Notes under the pieces: generated by a model
Database searches by the model: none
Seen by the model: only the letters and a program-made list of their open reading frames with translations
What the model was told of the DNA's origin: nothing
Program-made: the position numbers and the translations under genes
Shown here: positions 48,666 through 58,121 of the stretch, piece by piece
Numbering within the stretch: position 1 is the stretch's first letter
Layout of the letters: each line of letters starts with the position of its first letter
Source: Mycolicibacterium rhodesiae JS60
GTDB lineage: Bacteria > Actinomycetota > Actinomycetes > Mycobacteriales > Mycobacteriaceae
Length of the DNA stretch: 64,000 bases
Direction: 5' to 3'
NCBI GenBank assembly: GCA_000230935.2
Contig: AGIQ01000001.1
Coordinates: 1,426,001 to 1,490,000 of the forward strand

Positions 48666-49802
48666 TCAATACGATCGGGGTAGCGCCAGGGTGTGCTGCG
48701 CCACGTAGTTCAGGATCATCTCGCGGCTGACCGGGGCGATCTGCAGCAGGCGAGCGAGCCCCCATTGCGGCAGCAGACCGTACTCCGTCGCCAAGCCGTT
48801 GCCGCCGTGCACCTGGATGACGTGATCCACCGCCTCCACCGCGGCTTCGGCGGCCGCATACTTGGCCATGTTGGACGCTTCGCCCGCTGGCAGTCCCTGA
48901 TCGAAGAGCCACGCCGCCTTGGCGGTCATCATTGCAGCGAGATCCACGTTGATCCTCGCTTTCGCCAGCGGATGGGCGATGGCTTGATAGGAACCGATCG
49001 GTGGACCCCAGACGGTTCGGGTGCGGGCGTATTCGGCGCCCTGTTCGACCGCGTGCCGCCCGACCCCCACGCACACCGCGGCGCCGGTGATGCGCTCCGG
49101 GTTCAGGCCGTCGAAGACCTGACGAAAACCGTCGTGCTCGGTGCCGACCAGATTCGACGCCGGCACCCGCACGTTGTCGAAGTGCAGCGTGAATTGCTTT
49201 TCGGGGACACTGATTCCGACCGGGAGCCGATGCTTGACCAAACCCGGCGCATCGGTCGGGACCAGGAACAGTGACAATCGCTCCGGCGCGGAGCGGGTGA
49301 CGACGATCAACGCGCCGGCCTCGTCCACACCGGATATGTAGTACTTGGTGCCGTTCAACAGGAAGTCGCCACCGTCACGGACGGCGGTGGTGCTGATCTG
49401 GCGGCTGTTGGATCCGGCGTCCGGCTCGGTGATGGCGAATACGACCTTGGTTTCACCGGATGCCATCCGCGGCAACCACTCTCGACGGTGCGCCTCGCTG
49501 CCGTAGCGGCTCAGCAGCTCACCCGAGATGGCGCTGGAGACGAGCAACAGCAACAGTGGGCAGCCGTGGGCGGCGGTCTCCTCGCATACGATCGCGAGCT
49601 CGGCCATCCCGGCGCCTCCGCCGCCGTACTGTTCGGGAAAGTTGATCCCGATGAATCCGTGGGCGCCGAGGTCCTGCCACAGCTCGGTAGTGGGTTCCCC
49701 GGCCGCTGCCCGCTCGGTGAAATAGCTTGCGCCGTAGCGGGCGGTGACCGCGGCGACGGCCTTGCGCAGGTCCTGGTGTTCGTCAGGCTCGGTGAAGTCC
49801 AT
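48666..49802 (-). CDS. Acyl-CoA dehydrogenase
   Basis: A 378-residue acyl-CoA dehydrogenase. The FAD segment FAITEPDAGSNS, the GTKYYISG strand and the C-terminal VIQVHGGNGLATEYGLLPQWGLARLLQIAPVSREMILNYVAQ are visible; the position aligned with the usual catalytic Glu is not obvious, so the base may lie elsewhere as in isovaleryl-type enzymes. The ATG at 49802 shares its A with the upstream stop (TGATG). Cotranscription with a biotin carboxylase pair recalls leucine/isoprenoid-type degradation, where a dehydrogenase makes the enoyl-CoA that is carboxylated. Confidence 0.88.
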   Translation of the reverse strand: MDFTEPDEHQDLRKAVAAVTARYGASYFTERAAAGEPTTELWQDLGAHGFIGINFPEQYGGGGAGMAELAIVCEETAAHGCPLLLLLVSSAISGELLSRYGSEAHRREWLPRMASGETKVVFAITEPDAGSNSRQISTTAVRDGGDFLLNGTKYYISGVDEAGALIVVTRSAPERLSLFLVPTDAPGLVKHRLPVGISVPEKQFTLHFDNVRVPASNLVGTEHDGFRQVFDGLNPERITGAAVCVGVGRHAVEQGAEYARTRTVWGPPIGSYQAIAHPLAKARINVDLAAMMTAKAAWLFDQGLPAGEASNMAKYAAAEAAVEAVDHVIQVHGGNGLATEYGLLPQWGLARLLQIAPVSREMILNYVAQHTLALPRSY

Positions 49803-50584
49803 CAGTGCATCGCCCGACGGCTGGGAGCACCGGCGAATGCCTGCGCGATATCCAGCCAGCCCTGAGCTACGGGGCCGACGGCTCTGAGCCCGGTCTCCGT
49901 CCAATGCCGACGCTGGGTGACCGTCAGCACGAAATCCTCGGCTGTGCCGTGCACTTGGTTGGTTGAATAGCCCGGTCCCCAAGTCCACTCGTCTCCGTCG
50001 GGGGAGTGCAGAACGACCCGGATGGCTTCCTCAGGTACGGCCATCCCGTTGAGCGTATGGGCGAAGGCGAACGTCGCCACACCGAGATGGGCGATGCTCC
50101 GGAGGCCGGGACTGGGCGGATGCGCGATTCCGATCGCGTCGTACACGTCCTGGCCGTGCGCCCACGTCTCCATCAGCCGTGCCGTGGCCGACGATGCCAC
50201 GCTCATGTCGGGTCCGAACCACGGCAGTCTGCGTTTGGGATCGTCGCCGCCGAAGGCGGCGACGAGCTGGCTGCGAGCCGTGGTGAACCACTCCAGCTGC
50301 CGCTCGGGTGTCACGTCGCGATACCGGGCTGCGATACGGTCGGGGAAATCCATTCCGCCGCTGATGAGTTGGTCGGCTTCAGCTCGGAAGGCAATGGGAT
50401 CGGTCGAAGCCAACCGTGTGGCGTCGTCGAAGAAGGCCAAGTGGGAAACCTGGTCGTTGATGCTCCATCCCGCTGCCGGTGTAGCCAGCGTCCACTGATC
50501 GGCGTCAAGTCCCCGCAACGCGGCGATGAGGTTGTCGGACTCTGTCCTGAGGTCGGCCAGCAATCCCGGGTAGTCGAGGCCCAT
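49802..50584 (-). CDS. TIGR03084-type DinB/maleylpyruvate-isomerase-like protein
   Basis: A 260-residue protein of the four-helix DinB/MDMPI fold. LDADQWTLATPAAGWSINDQVSHLAFFDDATRLA contains the first metal-binding His (in QVSHLAFF), and ARLMETWAHGQDVYDAIG contains the second. Actinobacterial TIGR03084 proteins of this kind are metal-binding and of unknown function. The start overlaps the carboxylase stop as TGATG (a GTG one codon earlier is possible), and the stop overlaps the dehydrogenase start. Some relatives use mycothiol, so a thiol-transfer role is possible. Confidence 0.8.
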   Translation of the reverse strand: MGLDYPGLLADLRTESDNLIAALRGLDADQWTLATPAAGWSINDQVSHLAFFDDATRLASTDPIAFRAEADQLISGGMDFPDRIAARYRDVTPERQLEWFTTARSQLVAAFGGDDPKRRLPWFGPDMSVASSATARLMETWAHGQDVYDAIGIAHPPSPGLRSIAHLGVATFAFAHTLNGMAVPEEAIRVVLHSPDGDEWTWGPGYSTNQVHGTAEDFVLTVTQRRHWTETGLRAVGPVAQGWLDIAQAFAGAPSRRAMH

Positions 50585-52581
50585 CACGCCGACTCATCCG
50601 AGCTGACCACCGCCAGGACTTGCCCGGATTCCACCTGGTCACCCGCGGTCACCGAGATCGTCGAAACCACACCATCGGCGGGAGCTCGGACGGTGTGCTC
50701 CATCTTCATCGCCTCGAGCACCACGATCGGGGTGCCGGCCTCGACCCGGGTTCCCTGGATGACCTCGATACGAACGACCGCGCCGGGCATGGGCGCCACC
50801 AGCGAGCCGGCCTCGGCCATCGTCGTCGGATCGGGGAACCGTTCGATTTCCCGAAGCGATGTCGAGCCCAGCGAGCTGTCGACATAGTGATCCAGGCCAT
50901 CTCGGACCACCCGGTACCGCCGGCGCACCCCGTCGATCTCGGCATCGACGAGATCGGCTGAGGCACTGTGCAACCGGACCGCAAAATCGGTTCCCGACAC
51001 CGACGCGTCGACGGTTCCGCGGGTGAAGCGGTACGCCACGTCGATCTCGGCCTCGCCCGCGGTGAAGCTGACCCGCTGGTCGGCACACGGCAGGGTCCGC
51101 CATCCGGATGGCAGGCCGGGCAGCACCGATGCGCTGGCACGGCGGTCGGCTTGGGCGGCCAGTGCGGCGATCACAGCATGAATCTCCGAGGTGCCGGACC
51201 CGGCCGAATCGGCGGTCAAGCCGGCCGGGTCGTGCCGGTCCAGGTACCCGGTGTCGATGGCGCCACAGAGGAACTCCGGTTCGCGCAGGATGCCGATCAG
51301 CAGGTCACGGTTGGTCGCAACGCCGTGCACGCGCGTTTCGGCGAGCGCTCGCGCCACCCGCGCGCAGGCCTCCTCGCGGGTGTTGCCGTAGCCGATGACC
51401 TTGGCCAGCATCGGGTCGTAGAAGGTACTGATCACCGATCCCGACTCGAATCCGGCGTCGATCCGGATGCCTGGGGAGTCGGGAAACTCCAGTGTCTTCA
51501 ACGTGCCCGATACCGGAATGAAGCCGGCCGCAACATCTTCGGCATAGAGCCGAACCTCGACGGCGTGTCCGCGCGGTGCGGAGTCCAGCATGTCGGGTGG
51601 CAGCGGTTGACCACTGGCCACGAGGAGCTGGGCGCGAACCAGGTCGATACCTGTGACCAGTTCGGTCACCGGATGCTCCACCTGCAGTCGGGTGTTGACC
51701 TCGAGGAAATAGAACGATCCGTCCGGTGCCATCACGAACTCGACGGTGCCGGCACCCTCATAAGCCAATGCCTGGCCCGCGGCCACCGCTGCTCGGCCCA
51801 ACTCGGCGCGCAACGTGGCGTCGACGGCGGTCGAGGGCGCCTCTTCGATGATCTTCTGATAGCGGCGCTGGATCGAGCATTCGCGTTCGCCGAGATGCAC
51901 GACGCTGCCGTGACTGTCGCCGAAGATCTGCACTTCGATGTGCCTCGGGGATTCGACGAACTTCTCCAGAAACACGGTGCCGTCGCCGAACGCCGAGGCG
52001 GCCTCCCGGCGCGCGCTCTGCACTGCCTCGACGAGAGCGCTGGCGTCGGTGACGATCCGCATCCCGCGTCCGCCGCCGCCGAACGCGGCCTTGACGAGGA
52101 TCGGGTAGCCGATGGCGCGCGCAGCCGCGGCGAGGTGCTCAGGATCGAGATCTTCGGCGCTTTGGACGGTCGCCCCGGGCAGCACCGGGACTCCGGCAGC
52201 GGCCATGAGTTCTTTTGCGGCGATCTTGGAGCCCATCGCGGTGATCGCACCGGGGCTGGGGCCGACGAACACGATGCCCGCCGCCGCGCATGCGGCGGCG
52301 AAATCGGCGTTCTCCGAGAGGAATCCGTATCCTGGATGGATCGCATCGGCTGCGGTGCGGGCCGCTGCGTCGAGTACCAGATCCGCGCGCAGGTACGTGT
52401 CACCCGGTGCGGTGCCGGGCAGATGAACCGACTCGTCGGCGGCCGCGACATAAGGCATGTTGCGGTCGGCGTCGGAGTACAGCGCGACGGTCGCGATGTC
52501 CATATCGCGAGCGGTGCGGATGATGCGGGTGGCGATCTCTCCGCGATTGGCGATCAGCAGTTTGTGGAACACGGTCCTCAC
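50584..52581 (-). CDS. Acyl-CoA carboxylase alpha chain (biotin carboxylase and carrier)
   Basis: A 665-residue protein. The N-terminal biotin carboxylase (LLIANRGEIATRIIRTARDM, ATP-grasp loop KAAFGGGGRGMRIV, EVNTRLQVEHPVTEL) occupies about 450 residues. A linker follows, and the C-terminal carrier domain has EAMKMEH with the biotinylated Lys626. It supplies carboxybiotin to the carboxyltransferase encoded upstream, whose stop its GTG overlaps as GTGA. The pair resembles methylcrotonyl-CoA carboxylase-type AccA1/AccD1, but geranyl- or other acyl-CoA substrates are possible. Confidence 0.92.
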   Translation of the reverse strand: MRTVFHKLLIANRGEIATRIIRTARDMDIATVALYSDADRNMPYVAAADESVHLPGTAPGDTYLRADLVLDAAARTAADAIHPGYGFLSENADFAAACAAAGIVFVGPSPGAITAMGSKIAAKELMAAAGVPVLPGATVQSAEDLDPEHLAAAARAIGYPILVKAAFGGGGRGMRIVTDASALVEAVQSARREAASAFGDGTVFLEKFVESPRHIEVQIFGDSHGSVVHLGERECSIQRRYQKIIEEAPSTAVDATLRAELGRAAVAAGQALAYEGAGTVEFVMAPDGSFYFLEVNTRLQVEHPVTELVTGIDLVRAQLLVASGQPLPPDMLDSAPRGHAVEVRLYAEDVAAGFIPVSGTLKTLEFPDSPGIRIDAGFESGSVISTFYDPMLAKVIGYGNTREEACARVARALAETRVHGVATNRDLLIGILREPEFLCGAIDTGYLDRHDPAGLTADSAGSGTSEIHAVIAALAAQADRRASASVLPGLPSGWRTLPCADQRVSFTAGEAEIDVAYRFTRGTVDASVSGTDFAVRLHSASADLVDAEIDGVRRRYRVVRDGLDHYVDSSLGSTSLREIERFPDPTTMAEAGSLVAPMPGAVVRIEVIQGTRVEAGTPIVVLEAMKMEHTVRAPADGVVSTISVTAGDQVESGQVLAVVSSDESA

Positions 52582-54176
52582 ATCCTGAAGACGCCGAAGC
52601 CACGGCGTCCCTCGATGACGTTGGAATGGGCTGCGGACAAGGCCATCCCGAGCGCAGAACGGGTGTCCCGGGGGTCGATCACGCCGTCGTCATAGATTCG
52701 CGCCGAGACGTAGAACGCGTGCGACTCCCGCTCGATCTGTTCCTCGATCTCAGCAGTCCGGCGGGCGTCTGCCTCGGCATCGAATTCGCGGCCCGCGGCT
52801 GCCGCCGAGGCCTTTCCGACGATCGACAAGACTCCGGCGAGATGTTGGGCGCCCATGACGGCCAGTTTGGCGCTGGGCCAGCTGAACATGAAGCGCGGAT
52901 CGTAGGCGCGGCCGGACATCCCGTAGTTGCCCGCGCCGAACGAGCCACCCATGTTCACGGTGATGTGCGGGACCGTGCTGTTGGTGACGGCGTTGATCAT
53001 CTTGGCGCCGTCCTTGATGATGCCGCCCTGCTCGTATTCAGTGCCGACCATATAGCCGGTGACGTTCTGCAGGAAGATCAGCGGCGTGTCGGTCTGGTTG
53101 GCGAGCAGAATGAATTCGGTTGCCTTCTTGGACTCTTCGGAAAACAACACGCCGCGGGTGTTGGCCAGGATGCCGACCGGGAAGCCGTGGATCGACGCCC
53201 ACCCCGTCGCGATGCTGGTGCCCCAGCGCGGCTTGTACTCGGAGAACCGCGAACCGTCGACGACCCGGGCGATGACTTCTCGTGGATCGAACGGCACCCG
53301 GGAATCGCCTGAGGCGATACCGAGCAATTCCTCAGCGCTGTAGAGGGGTTCGTCGGCCGGCAGGCTCGGTCCGGGGCCGTGCTTGCGCCAGTTGAGATGC
53401 GTGACGATATCGCGTCCGATCCGGATCGCGTCGACTTCGTCGACGGCGAAGTAGTCACCAAGGCCGGAGACGCGGGTGTGCATGTCGGCGCCACCGAGTT
53501 GTTCGTCGTCGGCATCCTCGCCGGTCGCCATCTTCACCAGGGGAGGCCCGCCCAGGAACACCTTCGCCTGGCGGTCGACGAGCACGGCGTAGTCGCACAT
53601 GCCCGGCACGTACGCCCCGCCCGCGGTGGAATTGCCGAACACCAATGCGACGCTGGGGATACCCATCGCCGACAGCTCGGTGAGCTCGTGGAAGATCCGC
53701 CCAGCGGGGACGAACAGCTCGGCCTGGGTGGGCAGGTCGGCGCCGCCGGACTCGACCAGGTAGACCACGGGCAATCGGTTGATCCGGGCGATCTCCAACG
53801 CCCGCAGGTTCTTTCGCAAGGTGTACGGGTTCATCGTGCCGCCGCGCACGGTGGGGTCGTGAGCGATGATCATGCACTCGGTGCCGCTGATCACGCCGAT
53901 CCCGGTCACGATGGCCGCACCGACGTTGAATTCGGTGCCCCAGGCTGCCAACGCGGACAACTCCATGAACGGACCGTCGCGATCCACCAGCAGTTCGATG
54001 CGTTCGCGCGCCAGCAGCCGACCGCGCTCGTGGTGCCGTCGGACATAACGCGGTCCGCCGCCGGCGGCAACGAGTTCGAGCTGGTCGTTGAGTGCGGCAA
54101 CGGCGGCCGACTGGGCTTCGAGGTTGCTCAGGTAGGTGGGTGAAGTAGTGTCGACTTCGGTGCTCAGGGCCGGCAT
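52578..54176 (-). CDS. Acyl-CoA carboxylase beta chain (carboxyltransferase)
   Basis: A 532-residue carboxyltransferase. RHHERGRLLARERIELLVDRDGPFMEL at the N-terminus, the oxyanion segments VFGNSTAGGAYVPGM and NMGGSFGAGNYGMSGRAYDPRFMFSWP, and VTGYMVGTEYEQGGIIKDGAKMINAV are those of the methylcrotonyl/geranyl-CoA carboxylase branch (AccD1-like), unlike propionyl-CoA carboxylases. It heads a five-gene operon: beta chain, alpha chain, TIGR03084 protein, acyl-CoA dehydrogenase and LLM oxidoreductase. Probable role: carboxylation of a branched 2-enoyl-CoA during isoprenoid or branched-chain catabolism. Confidence 0.9.
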   Translation of the reverse strand: MPALSTEVDTTSPTYLSNLEAQSAAVAALNDQLELVAAGGGPRYVRRHHERGRLLARERIELLVDRDGPFMELSALAAWGTEFNVGAAIVTGIGVISGTECMIIAHDPTVRGGTMNPYTLRKNLRALEIARINRLPVVYLVESGGADLPTQAELFVPAGRIFHELTELSAMGIPSVALVFGNSTAGGAYVPGMCDYAVLVDRQAKVFLGGPPLVKMATGEDADDEQLGGADMHTRVSGLGDYFAVDEVDAIRIGRDIVTHLNWRKHGPGPSLPADEPLYSAEELLGIASGDSRVPFDPREVIARVVDGSRFSEYKPRWGTSIATGWASIHGFPVGILANTRGVLFSEESKKATEFILLANQTDTPLIFLQNVTGYMVGTEYEQGGIIKDGAKMINAVTNSTVPHITVNMGGSFGAGNYGMSGRAYDPRFMFSWPSAKLAVMGAQHLAGVLSIVGKASAAAAGREFDAEADARRTAEIEEQIERESHAFYVSARIYDDGVIDPRDTRSALGMALSAAHSNVIEGRRGFGVFRM

Positions 54177-54335
54177 CAGGATTCCTTGTCGCGGCGGCAG
54201 CGTCGGAAGGGCCGCAGTCCGATAGTGAACGATGAAACACTAAGTGTGCGTGGGCGGATTTCAAACGGAATTCCGATAGTCACCTCTATCTGGTGATACA
54301 GACGATCCAGCAGGGGTACGCGATCGGCGGCTGAG

Positions 54336-55262
54336 CTAGTCATTGATCACTAGACCTGCCGAATCTCTGCGGGCGGCGGTGTATTCGCCGACAAGGGTGG
54401 CAATCAATTCGGCCGCGGACATCACGCTCCCGACGCCGGACACGCTGTGGCCGGCACTCCAGGCGGTGCTGTTGGACAGCAACCGATCCTGGTCGAACCC
54501 CACGTCATCTACCGGCTCTGCCCGATCCGCCCTCTCGAGCCAACTGGCCAGCAGGCTGGCGGGGATCCCGCCGACCCGGGTCGACAGCCTGACGTCGTCC
54601 AGGGCGGCGGCGACCAGCGCGGTCCGGTAGTCGTCGTCGGCCTGACTTTCGTGAGTGGCGATGAACCTGGTGCCCAGGTACACGAGATCGGCGCCGAGTA
54701 TTTCTGCGGCGAGGATCGATCGGCCGTCGGTGATGCCGCCGGCGAGCACTACCGGTCCGGCGTAGAACTCGCGGACTGCGCGTACGAACGCGAACGGATT
54801 GGCCCATCCCGTCTGCCCGCCCGCGCCGGCGGTCAGCAGGATGAGCCCGTCGACTCCCGCCGCCAGCGCGCGCCGGGCATGTCCGACGCTGGCGACGTCG
54901 GCATACACCTGCGTTCCCACGTCGTGGAGGGGCTCGATGACCGGCTCCGGCGATCCGACGCTGGTGATGACCAATTCGACGCCGTGCCGCTGGAGCGTCG
55001 CGACATCCGCAGACAGACGCCGGTTGGTCCGATGGACCACCAGGTTTGCGGCCACGGGAGCCGAGTCGGGTGTCAATGACGCGCGAATCTGGCTGAGCCA
55101 GTCATCGAGTGCGGCCGAGCTGGGGGCGTTGTGGGTCGGGAAGGCGCCGATCACGCCCGCCTGACATGCGGCCACGACAAGTTCTGGCCCAGAGACCGCG
55201 GTCATCGGGGCTGCGATCGCGGGCAGGGCGAGTCGCGTCCGCCACGGTCGGGGAATGGGCAA
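54336..55262 (-). CDS. Nitronate monooxygenase-like flavoprotein
   Basis: A 308-residue FMN TIM-barrel protein of the NMO/2-nitropropane dioxygenase family. PAIAAPMTAVSGPELVVAACQAGVIGAFP opens the barrel, LTAGAGGQTGW and VVLAGGITDGRSILAAEILGADLVYLGTRFIAT form the FMN phosphate site. It lies 160 bp upstream of the carboxylase operon in the same orientation and may belong to its regulon. Many members of this family do not act on nitronates, so the substrate remains open. Confidence 0.85.
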   Translation of the reverse strand: MPIPRPWRTRLALPAIAAPMTAVSGPELVVAACQAGVIGAFPTHNAPSSAALDDWLSQIRASLTPDSAPVAANLVVHRTNRRLSADVATLQRHGVELVITSVGSPEPVIEPLHDVGTQVYADVASVGHARRALAAGVDGLILLTAGAGGQTGWANPFAFVRAVREFYAGPVVLAGGITDGRSILAAEILGADLVYLGTRFIATHESQADDDYRTALVAAALDDVRLSTRVGGIPASLLASWLERADRAEPVDDVGFDQDRLLSNSTAWSAGHSVSGVGSVMSAAELIATLVGEYTAARRDSAGLVIND

Positions 55263-55481
55263 CCTTGACCCTCGTCTCAGACAGTGAGTTAGTGAATTGA
55301 GAATAACTAGCGCGTCAAGTCGGATGATGCGGTCGATCTGGTAGGTGAGGCCGGTCGACCCCTAATCGCGGGCCTATTTGCCCGTGAAAGGGGAGTTGAC
55401 AAGAGTGATGCAGCTCACGAATGATGTCAGGACTAGTTAATCCCGAGCCGCATTGCCTCGGGAGAGTGCAAGGAGCGCCCT

Positions 55482-56489
55482 ATCGACACCGATGTTTGGT
55501 CCGAGACACTGGGTGCGGCTCAGCTCGCTGATCGGCTGGCCGAGGTCAGCGCGTCGCGCCTGACGTCGGTCCAGCAGTCCAGCGACCGATCGACCGTGGC
55601 GCTCAGTGCCGTGCTCGACGCACTGGAGCGGGTGCGCCGGGAGTCCACGACCGGCGCAGTGTTGGACGCTGCGCCTCGCCGGTTGTGTGCCAGCGGGGCG
55701 TTCGACCGGGTGATGTTGTCCGCGATTCGCGGATCGTTGTGGATACCGCAGGCGCTCTACGTCAGGACCCCGGGCGGGGACGTGAACCTGCAGATCGATG
55801 TCGACATCGAGGGTCTCGAGATCGCGTTGGCCTCACCCCTGGTGGAGGCCGAGGTGGTCCGCCGCCGGGTGCCGGCACTGGTCAACGACGCGATGAACGA
55901 GCCACGTGCGCATCAGGCACTGGTCCAGCGGACCGGGAGCCGTGACTACGTCGTGGCGCCCGTCATCGCGATGTCGACGGTCGTGGGATTGCTGCACGCG
56001 GATCGTCTCGCAGGACCTCCGGTAGGCCAGCTCGATCGCGATCTGCTGCGGATGTACACAGACGGCGTCGGCGTGGCCTACGAGCGCGCAGTCCTGGCCG
56101 ACCGGGCCGATCAACAACGTCGCAGCGTCGCCGACGTTTGTGACGCGGCGATTCGCGCGCTGGCCGAGATCGATGAAACGCCCAGCCTTGCTCTTGATGC
56201 GTCGCAGCGACCCGCGGCGAGTCGCGTTGCGATGGCGGCGGTTTGGGACCGGGCTGAAGGGCGAGGATCGGACAGGTTGTCCCGGCTGACCGCCCGTGAG
56301 CGTGAGGTCTTGGCTCTGCTGGCTCACGGGGCCACCAACGCGCAGCTGGCCGATCGCCTCACGGTCGCCGAAAGCACGGTGAAGTCCCATGTCAAACACA
56401 TCCTGCACAAGCTTGGTGCCGGCAATCGAGCTGCCGCCATCGCCTGCTATCTGCGTGAGGCTCGAACCGATGAACGGCGGCAGCGATGA
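55482..56489 (+). CDS. GAF-LuxR regulator 1, apparent ATC start
   Basis: A 335-residue regulator. A GAF-like sensory region (about 60-190) contains GSRDYVVAPVIAMSTVVGLLHADR. The LuxR HTH at the C-terminus reads LTAREREVLALLAHGATNAQLADRLTVAESTVKSHVKHILHKLGAGNRAAAIA. The coherent frame starts at ATC 55482 (IDTDVWSETLGAAQLADRLAEVS), preceded at 6 nt by AAGGAG; the first GTG, at 55596, has no Shine-Dalgarno and would remove 38 residues. It overlaps a second, related regulator gene by ATGA. The pair is divergent from the NMO gene and probably controls the flanking catabolic operons. Confidence 0.8.
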   Translation: MDTDVWSETLGAAQLADRLAEVSASRLTSVQQSSDRSTVALSAVLDALERVRRESTTGAVLDAAPRRLCASGAFDRVMLSAIRGSLWIPQALYVRTPGGDVNLQIDVDIEGLEIALASPLVEAEVVRRRVPALVNDAMNEPRAHQALVQRTGSRDYVVAPVIAMSTVVGLLHADRLAGPPVGQLDRDLLRMYTDGVGVAYERAVLADRADQQRRSVADVCDAAIRALAEIDETPSLALDASQRPAASRVAMAAVWDRAEGRGSDRLSRLTAREREVLALLAHGATNAQLADRLTVAESTVKSHVKHILHKLGAGNRAAAIACYLREARTDERRQR

Positions 56490-57655
56490 GTGTTTCCCTG
56501 GCCAGTGACGGAACGCGTTCCAATACGGCACGATCGAGGACCGAATGGTGGTCCCGCGAGGTAGAGCTCGTCGAGCGGCTACGGGTTGCCAGCGAGCACA
56601 CCCAGGCGACCCTCGAGACCCAACTCCCGCTGCCCGCGGTCGAATGGGACGTCCCGTGGCGGGCCGCCGAGTTGATTTCCGTGTTGACGCACGCCTGCAT
56701 AGACCGGTTGCGCCACATTTCCGACACCGAGGTGGTGGCCGCTCGGGAGTTATGTGATCAGATCCTGAACCTGCAACAACTCGCGATGGACTGGTACCTG
56801 CACGACACGGCGATGCGCGGGCAGCGGTTATCTGATTGCGCGGCCGGTTTGGCCCGGTTGCGGGGTCTGCCCAGTTCGACGGCCCTGGTCGACAGCGCGT
56901 GCGAAGAATTGGTGCTGCGCTGCGGCTTTCACCGCGCTGTGCTGTCCAAGGTGGAGAGCCGCAGCTGGAAACCACTGATCCTGCACGAGCGTGGGGACAG
57001 CACCAATGCGTCCTGGTTCAGCGATTGGATCAACCAGAGCGTGCCGCTTTCCGAGACGGCTCCGGAGGCGGAGATGTTGTCCAGGCGGCGCCCCTCGCTT
57101 GTCTACGATACGGCGAATGCGCCGGTGTATCGCCCGCTGATCGTCGCTGCAGGACGGTCACGTTCCTATGTCGTGGCACCACTGGTTCTCGGCAGCGACG
57201 TCGTTGGCTTTCTGCACACCGACCACCATCCGCTACCGCGCCGAGTGGATGAGTCCGACCGAGATGTGTTGTGGGCATTCGCCGACGGCTTCAGCCATAT
57301 CTATGAACGTGCGATGCTTCTCGAGCGGCTGCGGGCGCAGCGGGACAGCGTCCGAGAGTTGTTCTTCGGCACTGTCGACCGGATCGATCAGCTTTGCGAA
57401 GCCGGTATGGAGTCGGCTCGGGCGTCCGGCGAGGCCGAGACCGAGTCACCTGGCGGAGCTTCGGGGCCCGTACCGTTGACCGAGCGTGAAGCCGAGGTCC
57501 TGGACCTGATGGTCACGGGTGCGACCAATCAGGCCATCGCCGATCGCCTTGTCATCACCGAGGGCACGGTGAAATCACACGTCAAGCACATTCTGCGGAA
57601 GTACGGCGCGGTCAATCGCGCACAGGCGATCGCCTGGGCGTTGCGGGATCGCTGA
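56486..57655 (+). CDS. GAF-LuxR regulator 2
   Basis: A 389-residue paralogue of the preceding regulator, with an extra N-terminal helical region of about 100 residues (EVELVERLRVASEHTQATLETQLPLPAVEWDVPWRA). The GAF-like part has GRSRSYVVAPLVLGSDVVGFLHTDHH, and the HTH is LTEREAEVLDLMVTGATNQAIADRLVITEGTVKSHVKHILRKYGAVNRAQAIA. Its ATG overlaps the upstream stop. The two proteins may form a heterodimer that senses a small molecule through the GAF domains. Convergent with the LLM-like fragment gene. Confidence 0.85.
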   Translation: MSVSLASDGTRSNTARSRTEWWSREVELVERLRVASEHTQATLETQLPLPAVEWDVPWRAAELISVLTHACIDRLRHISDTEVVAARELCDQILNLQQLAMDWYLHDTAMRGQRLSDCAAGLARLRGLPSSTALVDSACEELVLRCGFHRAVLSKVESRSWKPLILHERGDSTNASWFSDWINQSVPLSETAPEAEMLSRRRPSLVYDTANAPVYRPLIVAAGRSRSYVVAPLVLGSDVVGFLHTDHHPLPRRVDESDRDVLWAFADGFSHIYERAMLLERLRAQRDSVRELFFGTVDRIDQLCEAGMESARASGEAETESPGGASGPVPLTEREAEVLDLMVTGATNQAIADRLVITEGTVKSHVKHILRKYGAVNRAQAIAWALRDR

Positions 57656-57660
57656 TCTTC

Positions 57661-58119
57661 TCAGGCGGGCCGAGCCTCGGGGGCGGATCCGGGTAGCCGC
57701 AACATGGTGTCGAGTAAGGGCAGGACGGCGTCGCGAACGAGTTCGGCCGTCCCGGCCGCTTTCGGAATCAACACGGCACCGTCGGCGATTCCGAGGGCAT
57801 GGATATCGGCGATCAATCCGGCCAGTCCGGACGGTGTTCCGACGTAAAGCATGGCGCCCTCGGTACCGTCGACATCCGTGCTGCCCATCAGGGACCGTGC
57901 CGTGCGCGCGTCGGCAGCGATGACGATCTCGATGTCGGCAACGATGTCGACGTCGGGGCGATCACGGCGCAGTCGAGCCGACCTGCGCCAGATGTCACCG
58001 AGATCAGCTGCCCGGATCCGCTCGGCGGCAATGTCGTTGTCCCACAAGACTCCATCGGCCAGTGCCAGCCCCAACCGCAGTGGCCGATTCTGGGTGATGT
58101 CGATATCGATACCGACCAT
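57661..58119 (-). CDS. Short LLM-like protein (C-terminal half only)
   Basis: A 152-residue protein that resembles only the C-terminal part of luciferase-like oxidoreductases (LRLGLALADGVLWDN, VDIVADIEIVIAADARTARSL, GTPSGLAGLIADIHALGIADGAVLIPK, AELVRDAVLPLLDTML). No N-terminal barrel half precedes it. The ATG lies 2 bp after the aldehyde dehydrogenase stop, so it is cotranscribed. It could be a degraded gene or a small accessory protein in its own right. Confidence 0.6.
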   Translation of the reverse strand: MVGIDIDITQNRPLRLGLALADGVLWDNDIAAERIRAADLGDIWRRSARLRRDRPDVDIVADIEIVIAADARTARSLMGSTDVDGTEGAMLYVGTPSGLAGLIADIHALGIADGAVLIPKAAGTAELVRDAVLPLLDTMLRLPGSAPEARPA

Positions 58120-58121
58120 GG

